A stretch of DNA of 64,000 bases, taken from NCBI GenBank assembly GCA_963575745.1, contig CAUYUJ010016369.1, positions 163,501 through 227,500 of the forward strand, read 5' to 3'. This DNA comes from Prorocentrum cordatum (lineage: Eukaryota; Sar; Dinophyceae; Prorocentrales; Prorocentraceae). Both the position numbers and the translations under genes were made by a program. The notes below the pieces were generated by a model, which was not told the DNA's origin, did not search any database, and was given only the letters and a program-made list of their open reading frames with translations. Numbering within the stretch: the stretch's first letter is position 1; the number at the start of each line of letters is the position of its first letter. Below are positions 23,899 to 33,000 of the stretch, in pieces.

Positions 23899-24737
23899 CC
23901 CCCCGCATGTTGGAGGATAACACTGCGTGTGTCCACGTTAGGCTCGGCGTTATTTGTGTCGGGAAGTTCTTCGACCGTTGCGGTCCGTGCTCCTCCTTCC
24001 TCTCCGACATGTGGTCTCTTGGGGCAGGTCCCTATGTGGGGCCGTAGCTCATCTGCAGTCGTTGACTGCTCTGTAGTTTTGGAGCGCCAACAAATGTCGT
24101 TGCAGCGGGCGGACGAACGCTTGCGCTGACGACGTCGGGGTGCTGACGAAGTGCATAGACGTGGTGGTGGTATCAGTGTCAGGTCGTCGAGTCGTAATTC
24201 TGGAACTCTATTGTTGACTGGAATATTATACCATTGGCCCCCGGGATCCTGAAGCAAGTAGCCCAGCTCAGGATCCCAAAGCTGCCGAACGCCATCAACC
24301 TCGATCAATTTCCCAACTGATAGTAAAGATGGACAGTCTGGCAGGGCAAGGGCTGAACTATGTGAGCCAACCTCGGGTAGCCGTATGTCGTAGTGCTCGT
24401 TGACAGTACGATCACCATTGGCGGTTTCCAGGATATGCTCTTCGCGAATAGATATGCGATCCGATTCGGTCTGCGTCAGTTCGTGTTTACCCTGAATATG
24501 ATGCGCAGAACCACTGTCGAGAACCCAAGATCGTGTCAATGCAGCGGTCGAGCGTGGTGGGTCGACTTGCATCGTCGTTGTCTTCGTCTGGGCTGTCTTT
24601 GATGACTGCTTGACAGCGTCATCGTATTCTCGGGTCGCAGTTGGTGTGACCACCGACTCTTTGTTGTGTCGATAGCCATATAGATCTTTGCACCATAGCT
24701 GCGCCTCCTTTTGACATTCTCGTAGAGCGCCTGCACT
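23895..24737 (-). CDS. Ty1/copia aspartic protease segment of pol
   Basis: Cleaves the Gag-Pol polyprotein. SWVLDSGSAHHIQG (about 24535-24495) carries the D-S-G active-site triad of retrotransposon proteases. LPDCPSLLSVGKLIE matches the second conserved stretch of copia proteases. It lies in the same frame as gag and is separated only by TAA 24738-24740. Residues after the stop remain protein-like (ECQKEAQLWCKDLYGY), so either stop readthrough or a nonsense mutation applies. The tail is low in complexity before the six-G run that ends the frame. Confidence 0.83.
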   Translation of the reverse strand, partial: SAGALRECQKEAQLWCKDLYGYRHNKESVVTPTATREYDDAVKQSSKTAQTKTTTMQVDPPRSTAALTRSWVLDSGSAHHIQGKHELTQTESDRISIREEHILETANGDRTVNEHYDIRLPEVGSHSSALALPDCPSLLSVGKLIEVDGVRQLWDPELGYLLQDPGGQWYNIPVNNRVPELRLDDLTLIPPPRLCTSSAPRRRQRKRSSARCNDICWRSKTTEQSTTADELRPHIGTCPKRPHVGEEGGARTATVEELPDTNNAEPNVDTRSVILQHAGG

Positions 24738-27700
24738 TTAATCCCACCATCGTTGTGGTAGCGGGTCTGGCACATTGACAATGTCACCCTCGTTCGGCAT
24801 CTCCTTCCAGTTATCCAGTCTGGCCCTGCCAAATACGGCATGTAGGTAGTATTCCACATTACGTGTGCCGAATCGTATCCGACGGCGTGTTTTGGTAGAT
24901 GTCGTAGTGACCTTAGTGCTGGCCATGAGGGTCTTGTCGCGAGTGACGTAACTGCGGTCGGAACGGCGTGAACGTCGATAGTTGGCAGGAGAACGTGCTC
25001 TGGCGTGGGGAGAACCACGGGGCGAACCACGGCTCGGGGAACGTCTGCCACGTCCTTTGTCACTACCATATGTATCACGGCCGCGTGGGCTGCCACGTCC
25101 GCCGCCACGGTTGTCTCGTCCTCGGTGGGTAGATCTCGAAGATCTATCGTATCGACTTCTCGATTGACTGCGTGGATGTTGAACGAGATCGGTCGTATGG
25201 CGTCGGTTGTCACGCCCATGGCGTGAATCATTTGCGTAGCGGAACCCCCCGCGTTGTGAAGAACGTTGGCTTCCTGATCCGCGGGATGGTGATCGGCCGC
25301 GACTATCCTGGCTGGAGGTCCGTGGTCGACTCGGGCTTCGCTCGGGAGTCTTCGCGCCAGGTGTGAGATGTGCGCAGTTGAATTTGTCGCCCTTGGGGCA
25401 CTTGTGTTGTGCGAAGTCTTTACACTGTGCAACGTGTGGAAAGTTGCACTTGTCGCCTCTGGCGCATGTGTTGCGCTTGGCGAACTCGAAGCACAATGTT
25501 TTCGATGCTGGCTTCTTGTGATTCGCAGGAGTTGACGCGCTGCGGCGGGAGTTGCCACCAGCTGTCGATGATCTGGAAGATTTGTTGTTCTTCCAATCCC
25601 TGGAATATGCATGCAAAGCCTTGCGCCGTTCACCATTGCGACAATTGCCCTTCTTCCAGGCAGCGCACACATTGACTTGAGAACGTGTCTCATGTTCGTA
25701 CCGTAACTTATTTTGATTCTTCTCCAATTGTTTGAGCTCCAGTACGTCCAGGACGCGCTGTCGAAGCCAATCATAGGTTCGATTCGGGCCGCTGATCTTC
25801 ATGCGCTGGTACTCGTACATGTCTTGTTTCATCCAGGCATGTCTTCGAATCTGTGTACGAAACAGAGATTCCAAGATCTTTGAATCGGGTGCTTCTCGGC
25901 ACTCTAATAGTAAAGCGCCCCAGTCAGTAATAAATCGCTGCAAATCTGCATCTCTCATCCTCAGTTCTTTAAGGCGCTCGAAGTCGTGCAGGTCGTCATC
26001 AACCTCTGTCACTTTGTAGGACTGTAGGATGTGCCAGTATATCTGGCGTCCTTTGAGCATGCGTCCTGCTGCGTGCTCTCTGGTTTCGATGAGCCTGATT
26101 TGGTAGCGCAAGTCTGAGGATAAGATGTCGCTCAGAGCGGTAGCGAGTTTGCAATCGATGCTCTCAAAGTCTCCACTGTCTTGCAAGTCCTCGAAGGTAC
26201 ACTCGGGCTGTTCGGCCACGCATAGGAAGGCATATGCTTTGGATGGTCGCCCCGAGGCGGCCCCGAAGTTCTTCCGTACCTTTTGCTGCCACTCGAGCAG
26301 CTGCGTGATCTTAGGCAAGACAGGGACTCGGACGGTGTCGGACTCCTTGATAGGGGTTGTAGTATGGACCGAAACCGCAGACAGTGGTTGTGAGGGTATC
26401 GGTACACCGTCAGTAGTCGGTTCTGTGCGCACAGGAGACACATGGCGTGTCTGTGCAGAAGCTGCCGCGGAGGCTGCTCCTGGTGACGTATGTCGTTGTT
26501 GTCCTGCAGAAGCTTGTGGTGCTTCGGCGGGCGCTGCCGTCGGCCTGTGCAGGTCGGTTGCAGGTCGAAGGTGGAGACTGGTGTCGTTGGTGTGGTCGAT
26601 CAGCTGATTCGTCCAGCTCGTCATGTCTTCGTGTATTTGGGCCACCTTTTGGCGTGTGTACTCATCAGTATCCCGAGAACGTTGTGAGCACCGATCAAGT
26701 CGTTGCTCGTAGGCTCGGAGACGGGAGCCTTGTGCCTCCAGCTCGCTTTCCAGACGTGCGAGGAGCCCCTCGACACGTACTTTCTCAGTATCTCTCTCAC
26801 GAATAACCTGGGAGAGCTCCAACTGCGTGTGGCCCGCCGCCTTCTCAACCTCCTGCGACCTGTCAGTGAGGCGGGCGAAATCGTAAACCGTGGGAAGAGA
26901 ATCCAGCTGGCCAGTCTGGGCTCGTCCGACACGCAACTCTGCCAGGGCGTCCTGTACACCAAGAAAACGCTGCTCGATTTCAGAGATCCGGTTAGCGAGT
27001 GGCTGCACGACAGCGTTGGTCGCATCAAGCTTTTGTGTGATGACTCTCTCAGTACGCTGCAACATGTCGATCAGGTTCGACGAGTTGGTGTGTGCTTCGT
27101 TGCGAAGCGTCGCCGTAGTGTGGTCTATGTGGGATCGAAGATCATTGATATGAGACTGAACGTCGCCAAGGTCGGTGGCCTCGGCTGGTGTTGGTCGGTT
27201 GCGGAGCTGGTCGTGGATCTCATCGTGTAAGATTCTGACTGCTGAAACGCCTGTGTCGCGTACGAACACAAGCTGTTGCTCCATCTGCGCAAGGTAGTTG
27301 CGCAGGTTTTCGACCATTGCCGTTCGTTCACCTGGGTGTGACACCTCACGATCAACCTGGCACTGCAGTTCACCTATGATGCGTCGATCTTCGGCGATCC
27401 TGGAATCAATGATCCCTAAGGCGCCGTCGAGATCTTGGCGTATGGCTGCAGTATTGGCAGCGTTCGTCTGAACGCTCTGCAGTAGTCCAGAGCATTGCCT
27501 GGACACGAAGGTTTCAACCTGGTCTCTGAGCTCAGCTATTTCACCTGCGGCGGACGTTTCCGCCAGCTGGTCGTCTGAGATGGAGAGGTGGGGAGCATAG
27601 GCTTCCCTCTGCCCCCTCTCGCGAGGAGTGCTTGGCCTCTGAGAGGCTGCACGCGGGCTCGACCTACTCTCGCCGCATGGGTCTGGGGCCCCACGACGGT

Positions 27701-28060
27701 TGCGCGCGGACGAGCTGCGGCTAGGACCGTGTGTGTGCGGTGTCTCATCCGATGATACCTTGGGGTACTGCGTCTGCGGCTGCGCCGCCACTGGTCTACT
27801 GAGTTCCTCGAAGGTGGCCACGTGCTCCGCAACAGGAACGGTCGCAGGGCTGGGGGTACCAGCACCTGAGGTCCATCGGCGGTTAGCGCGAAAGCGCCCT
27901 GGAGTATCAGGACCAGTGAGGCTTTCGCCTGACGCAGTTGGGATTGCTCCCGACTGAGGAGGAGATGGGGGATCGAAGGTAGGCGTGTGGAACTCCTTCC
28001 TTCCTGTTCCCGCTCCTTCTCCTGCCCCCCCGCGGGCGGCGTTGCGGTGAAGTTCAGCAG
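24738..28060 (-). CDS. Gag-like protein with coiled coil, CCCH zinc fingers and SR-rich tail
   Basis: Structural protein that should package element RNA. Positions count from codon 27821. Residues 90-400 are heptad-rich and likely coiled coil (for example EIAELRDQVETFV and LRSHIDHTTATLRNE). Residues about 500-710 resemble a copia capsid (KITQLLEWQQKVRKNFG, LKELRMRDADLQRFITDWG). Residues 777-818 hold two C-x7/8-C-x5/7-C-x2/3-H fingers (CFEFAKRNTCARGDKCNFPH; CKDFAQHKCPKGDKFNCAH), with a degenerate third near 719. Residues 830-960 are SR/RG-rich (RGRSPSRGSGSQRSS). The expected CCHC knuckle is absent. The frame is open back to TAG 28061-28063, but no ATG occurs until 27318, inside the coiled coil, so the start is unresolved. 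Confidence 0.82.
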
Positions 28061-28063
28061 CTA

Positions 28064-28275
28064 GCCGCGCCTCGGGTCCGTCGGAGCTGGGGGGGGGGTA
28101 CCTGGGACACCAACACAGTCCGCACTAAGGCTCTCCAACTCATCACCGAGCCGTCGCGCCGTCGGAGAGCTCGGACGCGAGGCCCCGATGGACCCCTTAC
28201 GGCGCATGCGCCGCTTGGGTTCCATCGAGGCCGCGTGCGAGGTCGCGACGCGGGGTTCGATGAACAGTGAGCTTT
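28064..28275 (-). other. 5' leader of the copia element between the PBS position and the gag frame
   Basis: About 210 bp, GC-rich, with a run of nine G at 28090-28098 on the plus strand. There is no ATG that would start the gag frame. A splice acceptor or non-AUG start may lie here, but none is clear. Confidence 0.4.
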
Positions 28276-28290
28276 AAAGGGCTGGTAACC
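28276..28290 (-). other. Primer-binding-site position next to the 5' LTR
   Basis: Sense GGTTACCAGCCCTTT directly follows the end of the 5' LTR, where a tRNA primes minus-strand synthesis. It does not match the common initiator-Met type (TGGTATCAGAGC). I cannot assign the tRNA. Confidence 0.35.
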
Positions 28291-28410
28291 TGTGAATGGG
28301 GTTGAAGTACAAGGGTACAGAACCCCTGATCCGCTGGTAGAGGGAAGGAGGGATAGATGGATGTCTTTCCCTCCTGCACGATCAAAGGTCTGATCGATCT
28401 GTCCCAATAC

Positions 28411-28432
28411 CTTGAGCCAAAATGGCTACGGC
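28411..28432 (-). other. Dinoflagellate spliced-leader sequence inside the 5' LTR
   Basis: The same 22-nt match to DinoSL as in the other LTR, with no mismatch between the copies although the LTRs differ at six other sites. It is followed in sense by GTATTG, a normal-looking splice donor. A CAG preceded by a pyrimidine tract lies 77 nt further on (28334). In this 5' position it would sit at the very start of the element's genomic RNA. Confidence 0.95.
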
Positions 28433-28455
28433 GCAGGAGAGGTGAGGATAAGGAG

Positions 28456-28462
28456 TATATAT
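28456..28462 (-). promoter_or_regulatory. TATA-like box 29 nt upstream of the SL in the 5' LTR
   Basis: Sense ATATATA; the T at 28461 is at -29 from the first SL base at 28432. Dinoflagellates usually lack TATA boxes and are reported to use a TTTT-type box about 30 nt upstream of the start, so a TATA-like box here is notable. If used, transcription would start at the SL. Confidence 0.6.
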
Positions 28463-28489
28463 GAGGGTATTACACGGGTTCTATTCACA

Positions 28490-28494
28490 GGCAC
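28490..28494. other. Right target-site duplication GGCAC
   Basis: Identical to 10483-10487 and directly adjacent to the right LTR. Confidence 0.9.
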
Positions 28495-29929
28495 TGACCT
28501 GCCGTGGCTGCATGAGGGTGGAGCAATGAGCCACGTGGCCAGGCCGCCGGCACGGGCAGCGACGCCTCCCTCCCCAGGCAGCTCTGCGCCAGGCGTGGCG
28601 GCGGTGGGCGGCCAGCAACCCAGGGGGGGGGGCAAGACCACCGCCAGGAGGGCGAGCTGCAACGGGCTGCAGACATGATGCAACTTTCGTCGTCGCCGCA
28701 ATCGCAGCTCACGGATCGAGATCTTCCGGCTTTTCTGGGCGGTTCGGAGCGTTCCTGTGGGCTCTGGTGGGCAGGAAGAGCTCCATTTTACGCATGCGGT
28801 GGTGCGGGGTACGAAACCTCGATCTCGCGACCGCTGTCCCCCGAAAACGCAGAAACTTATCCAAAACCACACCTCTGGCGACACGAACAGGAATCACCCT
28901 GGAGGTTCTCACCGTTTCCTGCGTCTGCTGGCCGTTTCTGGGCCGCGGGGCCGTCAAACGGCAATGCCAGGGGTGGAGTCGGGAACTCTGGGGACCACGG
29001 ATTGACAGAACCGCGATAACGGAGGTCTGGGAAAGCTTGGACGAAACGCGCGTGTGGTACGAACAATGCTTGAACAACACGACGGGGGAACCGCCGCGAT
29101 CGCAACGCCCAAAAGGTCCCCCGTCTATCTTTGGCTCCGCCCCCAGTGCCGCGAGGGCAGCGAAAACAGAACACCACGGACGTCCTGCGCATCAGGGTAC
29201 TAGTGGTGACTGGTGACCCCCCCTGAAAGATGACCTTCATGAGGACCGCCCAGGAGGTGGAAGACGGTGAGGCGACCAGCCTCCCATTTTTCAACTCATG
29301 GGCCCTACGTCCGGTCGAAACGGCAACGGGTGTGCGTCGCATGCTTGAACACCCCGAGCGCGTGCGTTTCGCGCGCGCTCAACATCTACATATGATGGAG
29401 CCGAACGTACAACGCGCAAAAAGGTCAGCGACCAGAGAGAAATGGAAACCGCAGGCTTCCAAGCCCTCGTCAGCATCCATCCCCTCCTTTTAGCGGAACG
29501 GGCCTCCGAGAAGGAGAGGCCCAGTGGAGCAAGAGGAAGCGTGGCCTCCACCTCCTCCACGCGGAGGAGGCAGCGATGGGGCGGCGGGCGCGCGCCCAGG
29601 ATGCGCCCGCCCCGCGAGAAGGCACGGCAAAGGGCAAGGCGCGGGAGAGCGGCAGCGGAGGAGGGATGAGAGATGAGGGATGAGGGATGAGGGATGCTGA
29701 TGCTGATGGTTTTGTTTGACATCAAACGTGGGAAATGCAGGCAACGGCCGCGGTCGGGCGTCGCCTCCTGCCCACTGGACTGGGGGAAGGCAGCCCAGCG
29801 AGCTCTGACAGGTAAAGGAGGAGGGCAGGCGCGAAAACCACGGGGCGATTTCCCCAAGGGGAGGATCCCCTGTGGCTAACCGCCCGCCCCCCTAAGCCCA
29901 AGACGAGAACAGGTTTGGGCGACTCTGCT
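28495..29929. other. Flank of the copia insertion, no gene recognised
   Basis: GC-rich unique DNA. A short GGGATGA tandem lies at about 29665-29705. Open frames occur in all phases without domain resemblance. Confidence 0.45.
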
Positions 29930-30560
29930 TGGGACGTCCTCTGAATCTCCCTGGTGTGGGCCCTGTTTGGGCCTGCTTTGGCCTAGTTTGGCCTGGTTGG
30001 GCGGCGCAAACCGCCTGAGTCATCTTCCGAACTTGCTTGGTTTGGCCCTCGTTTGGCCTGGTTTGGGCTCGGTCTCGCCTGAGACGTCCTCATAATTTCC
30101 TTGGTCTGGCCTGGCTTGGGCCTGGTTTCGCGCGAAAGGTCCTTGCAATTTGCATGGTTTCGCCATGGTTTCGCCTGGTTTGGGCCTGGCTTCGCGCGGT
30201 TTCGCCTGAGACTTCCTCGCAATTGTGCCTGTTTTGGCCGTGGGTTCGCTTGGTTCAGGCATGGCGTTGCCTGGGACGTCCTTGCCGGTTGCTTGGTTCC
30301 GCATGGTTCCGGCGCGGTTTCGCCTGAAACGTCGTCGCAATTTGCCTGGCTTCGCTTTTGTTTCGCCCGGTTTGGGCCCTACGTTGCCTTCGACATCCTC
30401 TCCGTGTGCTTGGTTTCGCATGATTTCGGCGCAGTTTCGCCTGAGACGTCCTCCCAATTTGGTCGGTTCCCCCTGGTTTGGGCCTGGTTTCGCTTGGGAC
30501 GTTCTCGCCATTTGCCTGGTTTGGGGCCGTGGCTTTCGTGGGGCTCTTGCAACGTCCCTG
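29930..30560. repeat. Minisatellite of TTTCGCCTGAGACGTCCTC-type units
   Basis: Words such as GTTTCGCCTGAGACGTCCTC, GCAATTTGCCTGG and GGTTTGGGCCTGG recur in imperfect 45-60 bp units. Both strands have open frames (repeats of AKPGPNQ-like or FAWFGPG-like peptides), which I attribute to the repeat and not to a gene. Confidence 0.85.
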
Positions 30561-31189
30561 TTTCGGCCTGGCACACAACGCGCACATCAGGAGAAATCTC
30601 CGCAAGTTGCCCGGTCCGGGGCGCGGGCATGCCCTGACTACATCTTTCACGGTCTCGTCCTCCTCCTCCTCGTCCTCCTCCTCCCCTCCTCCACGTTCTT
30701 AAAGTTTCCATCCACCCCCCTTTCCTCATCAGCGGGCATTAAATGAATGAATCTGGTCTGTTCAATTTTGCCAACTCCGCCCCGGAGCGGCATGGCACGC
30801 GAGAGTGCGGACGCGCCCGCCACAGAACCAATCTCGTCGACACAGCAAGGGGAGGTGTCAAGCGAGTCAGCCGACCCCTCTCCCTCCCAGGCCACCGTGG
30901 AACCCTGGAACCAGCAGCAGGCCAGCGGGCCCCCATTCCTCCCCGCACGCCCAAGAACAATGGAACCATCAGCGAGTCAGTGGGCCAGTCTCCCTCCCCA
31001 CCCTCCCAGAAACAATGGAACCAGCGTCGGCGCAACATCCCCAATGGTCCTCTGAAGCCCCTGGCCGCCGGCTGACCAATCTGGCCAATCTGGCGCCGGC
31101 GCGCACCGCGCCCCGCTGTCTCCGCGTCTTTTTCATCCCTGACGCATTTGGAGACCGGCGTGGCCGGCCTTCGGGCCACCGCGCACGTC
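30561..31189. other. Mixed intergenic DNA with a short (TCC)n tract, no gene recognised
   Basis: A TCC tract lies at about 30657-30690. 30890-31050 contains repeated words of the type AACAATGGAACCA. No protein-like frame. Confidence 0.45.
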
Positions 31190-31225
31190 AACGTCGTCGT
31201 CGCCGTCGCCGTCACCGTTGCCGTT

Positions 31226-31258
<33 letters not shown>

Positions 31259-31259
31259 A

Positions 31260-31329
<70 letters not shown>

Positions 31330-31395
31330 CGTCTTCGTGGTCGTCAAAATCATCTTCGTCGTTGTCGTGGTGGTCGTCGTCGATGTCGTCGTCGT
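31190..31395. repeat. (GCCGTC)n to (GTC)n microsatellite
   Basis: CpG-rich hexamer GCCGTC grading into GTC triplets. Confidence 0.95.
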
Positions 31396-33000
31396 GGGGG
31401 AGCCCGGGCGCTCCAAGAAACATTGTAAGTTGTCTCATGGTGTATGTATGGCAGAGAAGGAATCATGAATTCACACACGTGGTGGGCGTAAGCATTCGGA
31501 ACGTTACGGCCCTTGGGTGCTCCCAAGACACATTGGGTGTTGTCGATGTGTGTACGACAGTGAACTGACATGTCACACACGTCGTGGGTGCAAACACGCG
31601 AGCAGGACGGAGCGTACTGACTGCTCTTTTGTGCTACAGTAAAACAAGGGCAATGGGTGTGGACATCCGAAGCGCAGTGTGTTCGGCCACTGTATCACAT
31701 AGTGCAACCATTGCTCACACAAATCCCCTTGTTATGCGGCATTGGCCCATGTGGCGGCGTTGGGAGAAAGCTGTTCCCAGCCTGTAGGTGGCAGTTTTAG
31801 GCCAAGAGGTGATGACGCTTAGCGCGCCCAATTTGTGAACGTCGAAACCACTTGTCCTAGCCAACCCAACCAACACCCAAACGGCCCAACTAGCCAACCC
31901 GCCAACCGGTCCGACCAACCTCCCCGCCAGCCCGCCCACCCCAATCAACCCAACCGACCAAGCCGCCAACCAGCCCATCCCCGCCGCCTGCCCTCCATTA
32001 CCGCAGGGGGCGGGTAAGTGTTTCTTACAGGCGAGAACAGCTGTCAACTGCCCCGCCAGGCCCAGCGGCTGGAGGCGCAATCGTACAGTGTCGTGGTGGG
32101 CCAGGCTTCGCGCCGCGGGATGCCAAAGACGGGTGAGGTTCTCAAGAACGGCACTGTCGTCACTGTCTCAGCGCTTGGCTTCTGCATGGGAAAGCTGCCA
32201 TCCGACTGCCGTCACTTGTTCAGCCCTACGTGGGGCTTCCCAGAGGGCCTGGCGGGACGACCAGTGGAGGGCGAATCGCAGCAACGCGCGGACATTTCCC
32301 ATCCTCCCCTTCGGGCCCCTCCTTCGGGCCTCTTCCTTCGGCCGCCAGTGAGGATTCGTCCGGCCGCTTGTGGTATCCTGGACCTTCCTGGGCGAAACCG
32401 AAGGGTGCAGAAAGAGGGAGGGAGAGACCGGAGGCGACCGAGGACGCCTGGGTCGAAGCAATGAAACGGCCTTGTCGGGTTCCGGCTGCCGCCCCTGCGC
32501 CCTGGCCACGGTTCTGGATTCCCGACGCGCCTGAACGACGGGATCTTCGGCCGGAGCGCAGGGGCGGCAGCCGGTCTCCGACAAGGCTGCTTCATGATTT
32601 GGACCCCGCTCTGGGAGTTCAGGGAGACGGCCATCGCGGCCGTCTGGGAGCGGGGGCCATCTTGGACCGTCTTGTGACCCTAATTGTGGGTTTCTTGGGC
32701 TGTCTTCGGGCCATAACGGAAGCCGTCGGGTCCGTCTGAGACTGTCGGGAGCCCAATATGGCGAGAACGCTAAAATCATCAAAAACGTCATGACGACCAA
32801 AGAACTTTGGCGTCCCGAGAGCCTCCCAGAGATCCTCCTGGACAAACTTGCAAAATGGAGTGCGAAATTGGTCCAGACGACCTGCAATCTCTGCTATTCG
32901 GCCTCGGTGCGCTCGAAGACAGCTCCAAGTCGGCTCCAAGATGGCAGTACGATGAGGAGGGCGCGAAGCGAAGGGCACAGGAACTGAATACAGAACGTGG
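31396..33000. other. Intergenic DNA with a (CCAACC)n-like tract, no gene recognised
   Basis: 31855-31990 consists of CCAACCAACC/CCCGCC words. 31420-31640 has three CACACGT-containing words. 32240-32580 is GC-rich with open frames in several phases, none convincing. 32760-32800 (AACGCTAAAATCATCAAAAACG) weakly resembles, in reverse, the core of the CCAAGAGGC repeat family described below. Confidence 0.4.

Larger units (their letters stand above)
10488..28489 (-). mobile_element. Complete 18-kb Ty1/copia LTR retrotransposon with Tpt1-like cargo
   Basis: The element is bounded by two 199-bp direct repeats starting TGTGAAT and ending ATTCACA and by a GGCAC duplication. Domains in sense (minus-strand) order are gag, aspartic protease, integrase, RT and RNase H. 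Integrase before RT is the Ty1/copia (Pseudoviridae) order. A further 8 kb of coding-like sequence lies between RNase H and the 3' LTR. The LTRs differ at 6 of 199 positions by my count (97% identity), five of them transitions. At 18,002 bp it is far above the 5-9 kb usual for copia elements, while its LTRs are short. The copy carries several in-frame stops and frame changes, so it is probably non-autonomous now. Confidence 0.96.
28291..28489 (-). repeat. 5' LTR (199 bp) containing a DinoSL sequence
   Basis: 97% identical to 10488-10686, with the same 7-bp inverted ends. Sense order: U3 of 57 nt with TATA-like box; SL at 28432-28411 followed by GTA; hairpin arms at 28396-28391 and 28384-28379; and a pyrimidine tract CCCTCCTTCCCTCTACCAG ending at 28334, which looks like a splice acceptor. 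Confidence 0.96.

Noticed and set aside
24536-25774. 412-codon frame overlapping gag and protease
   Set aside because: Shadow of gag in another phase; the zinc fingers and protease motif lie in the other frame.
30020-30574. Frame encoding AKPGPNQ-like repeats
   Set aside because: Explained by the minisatellite; both strands are open in several phases.
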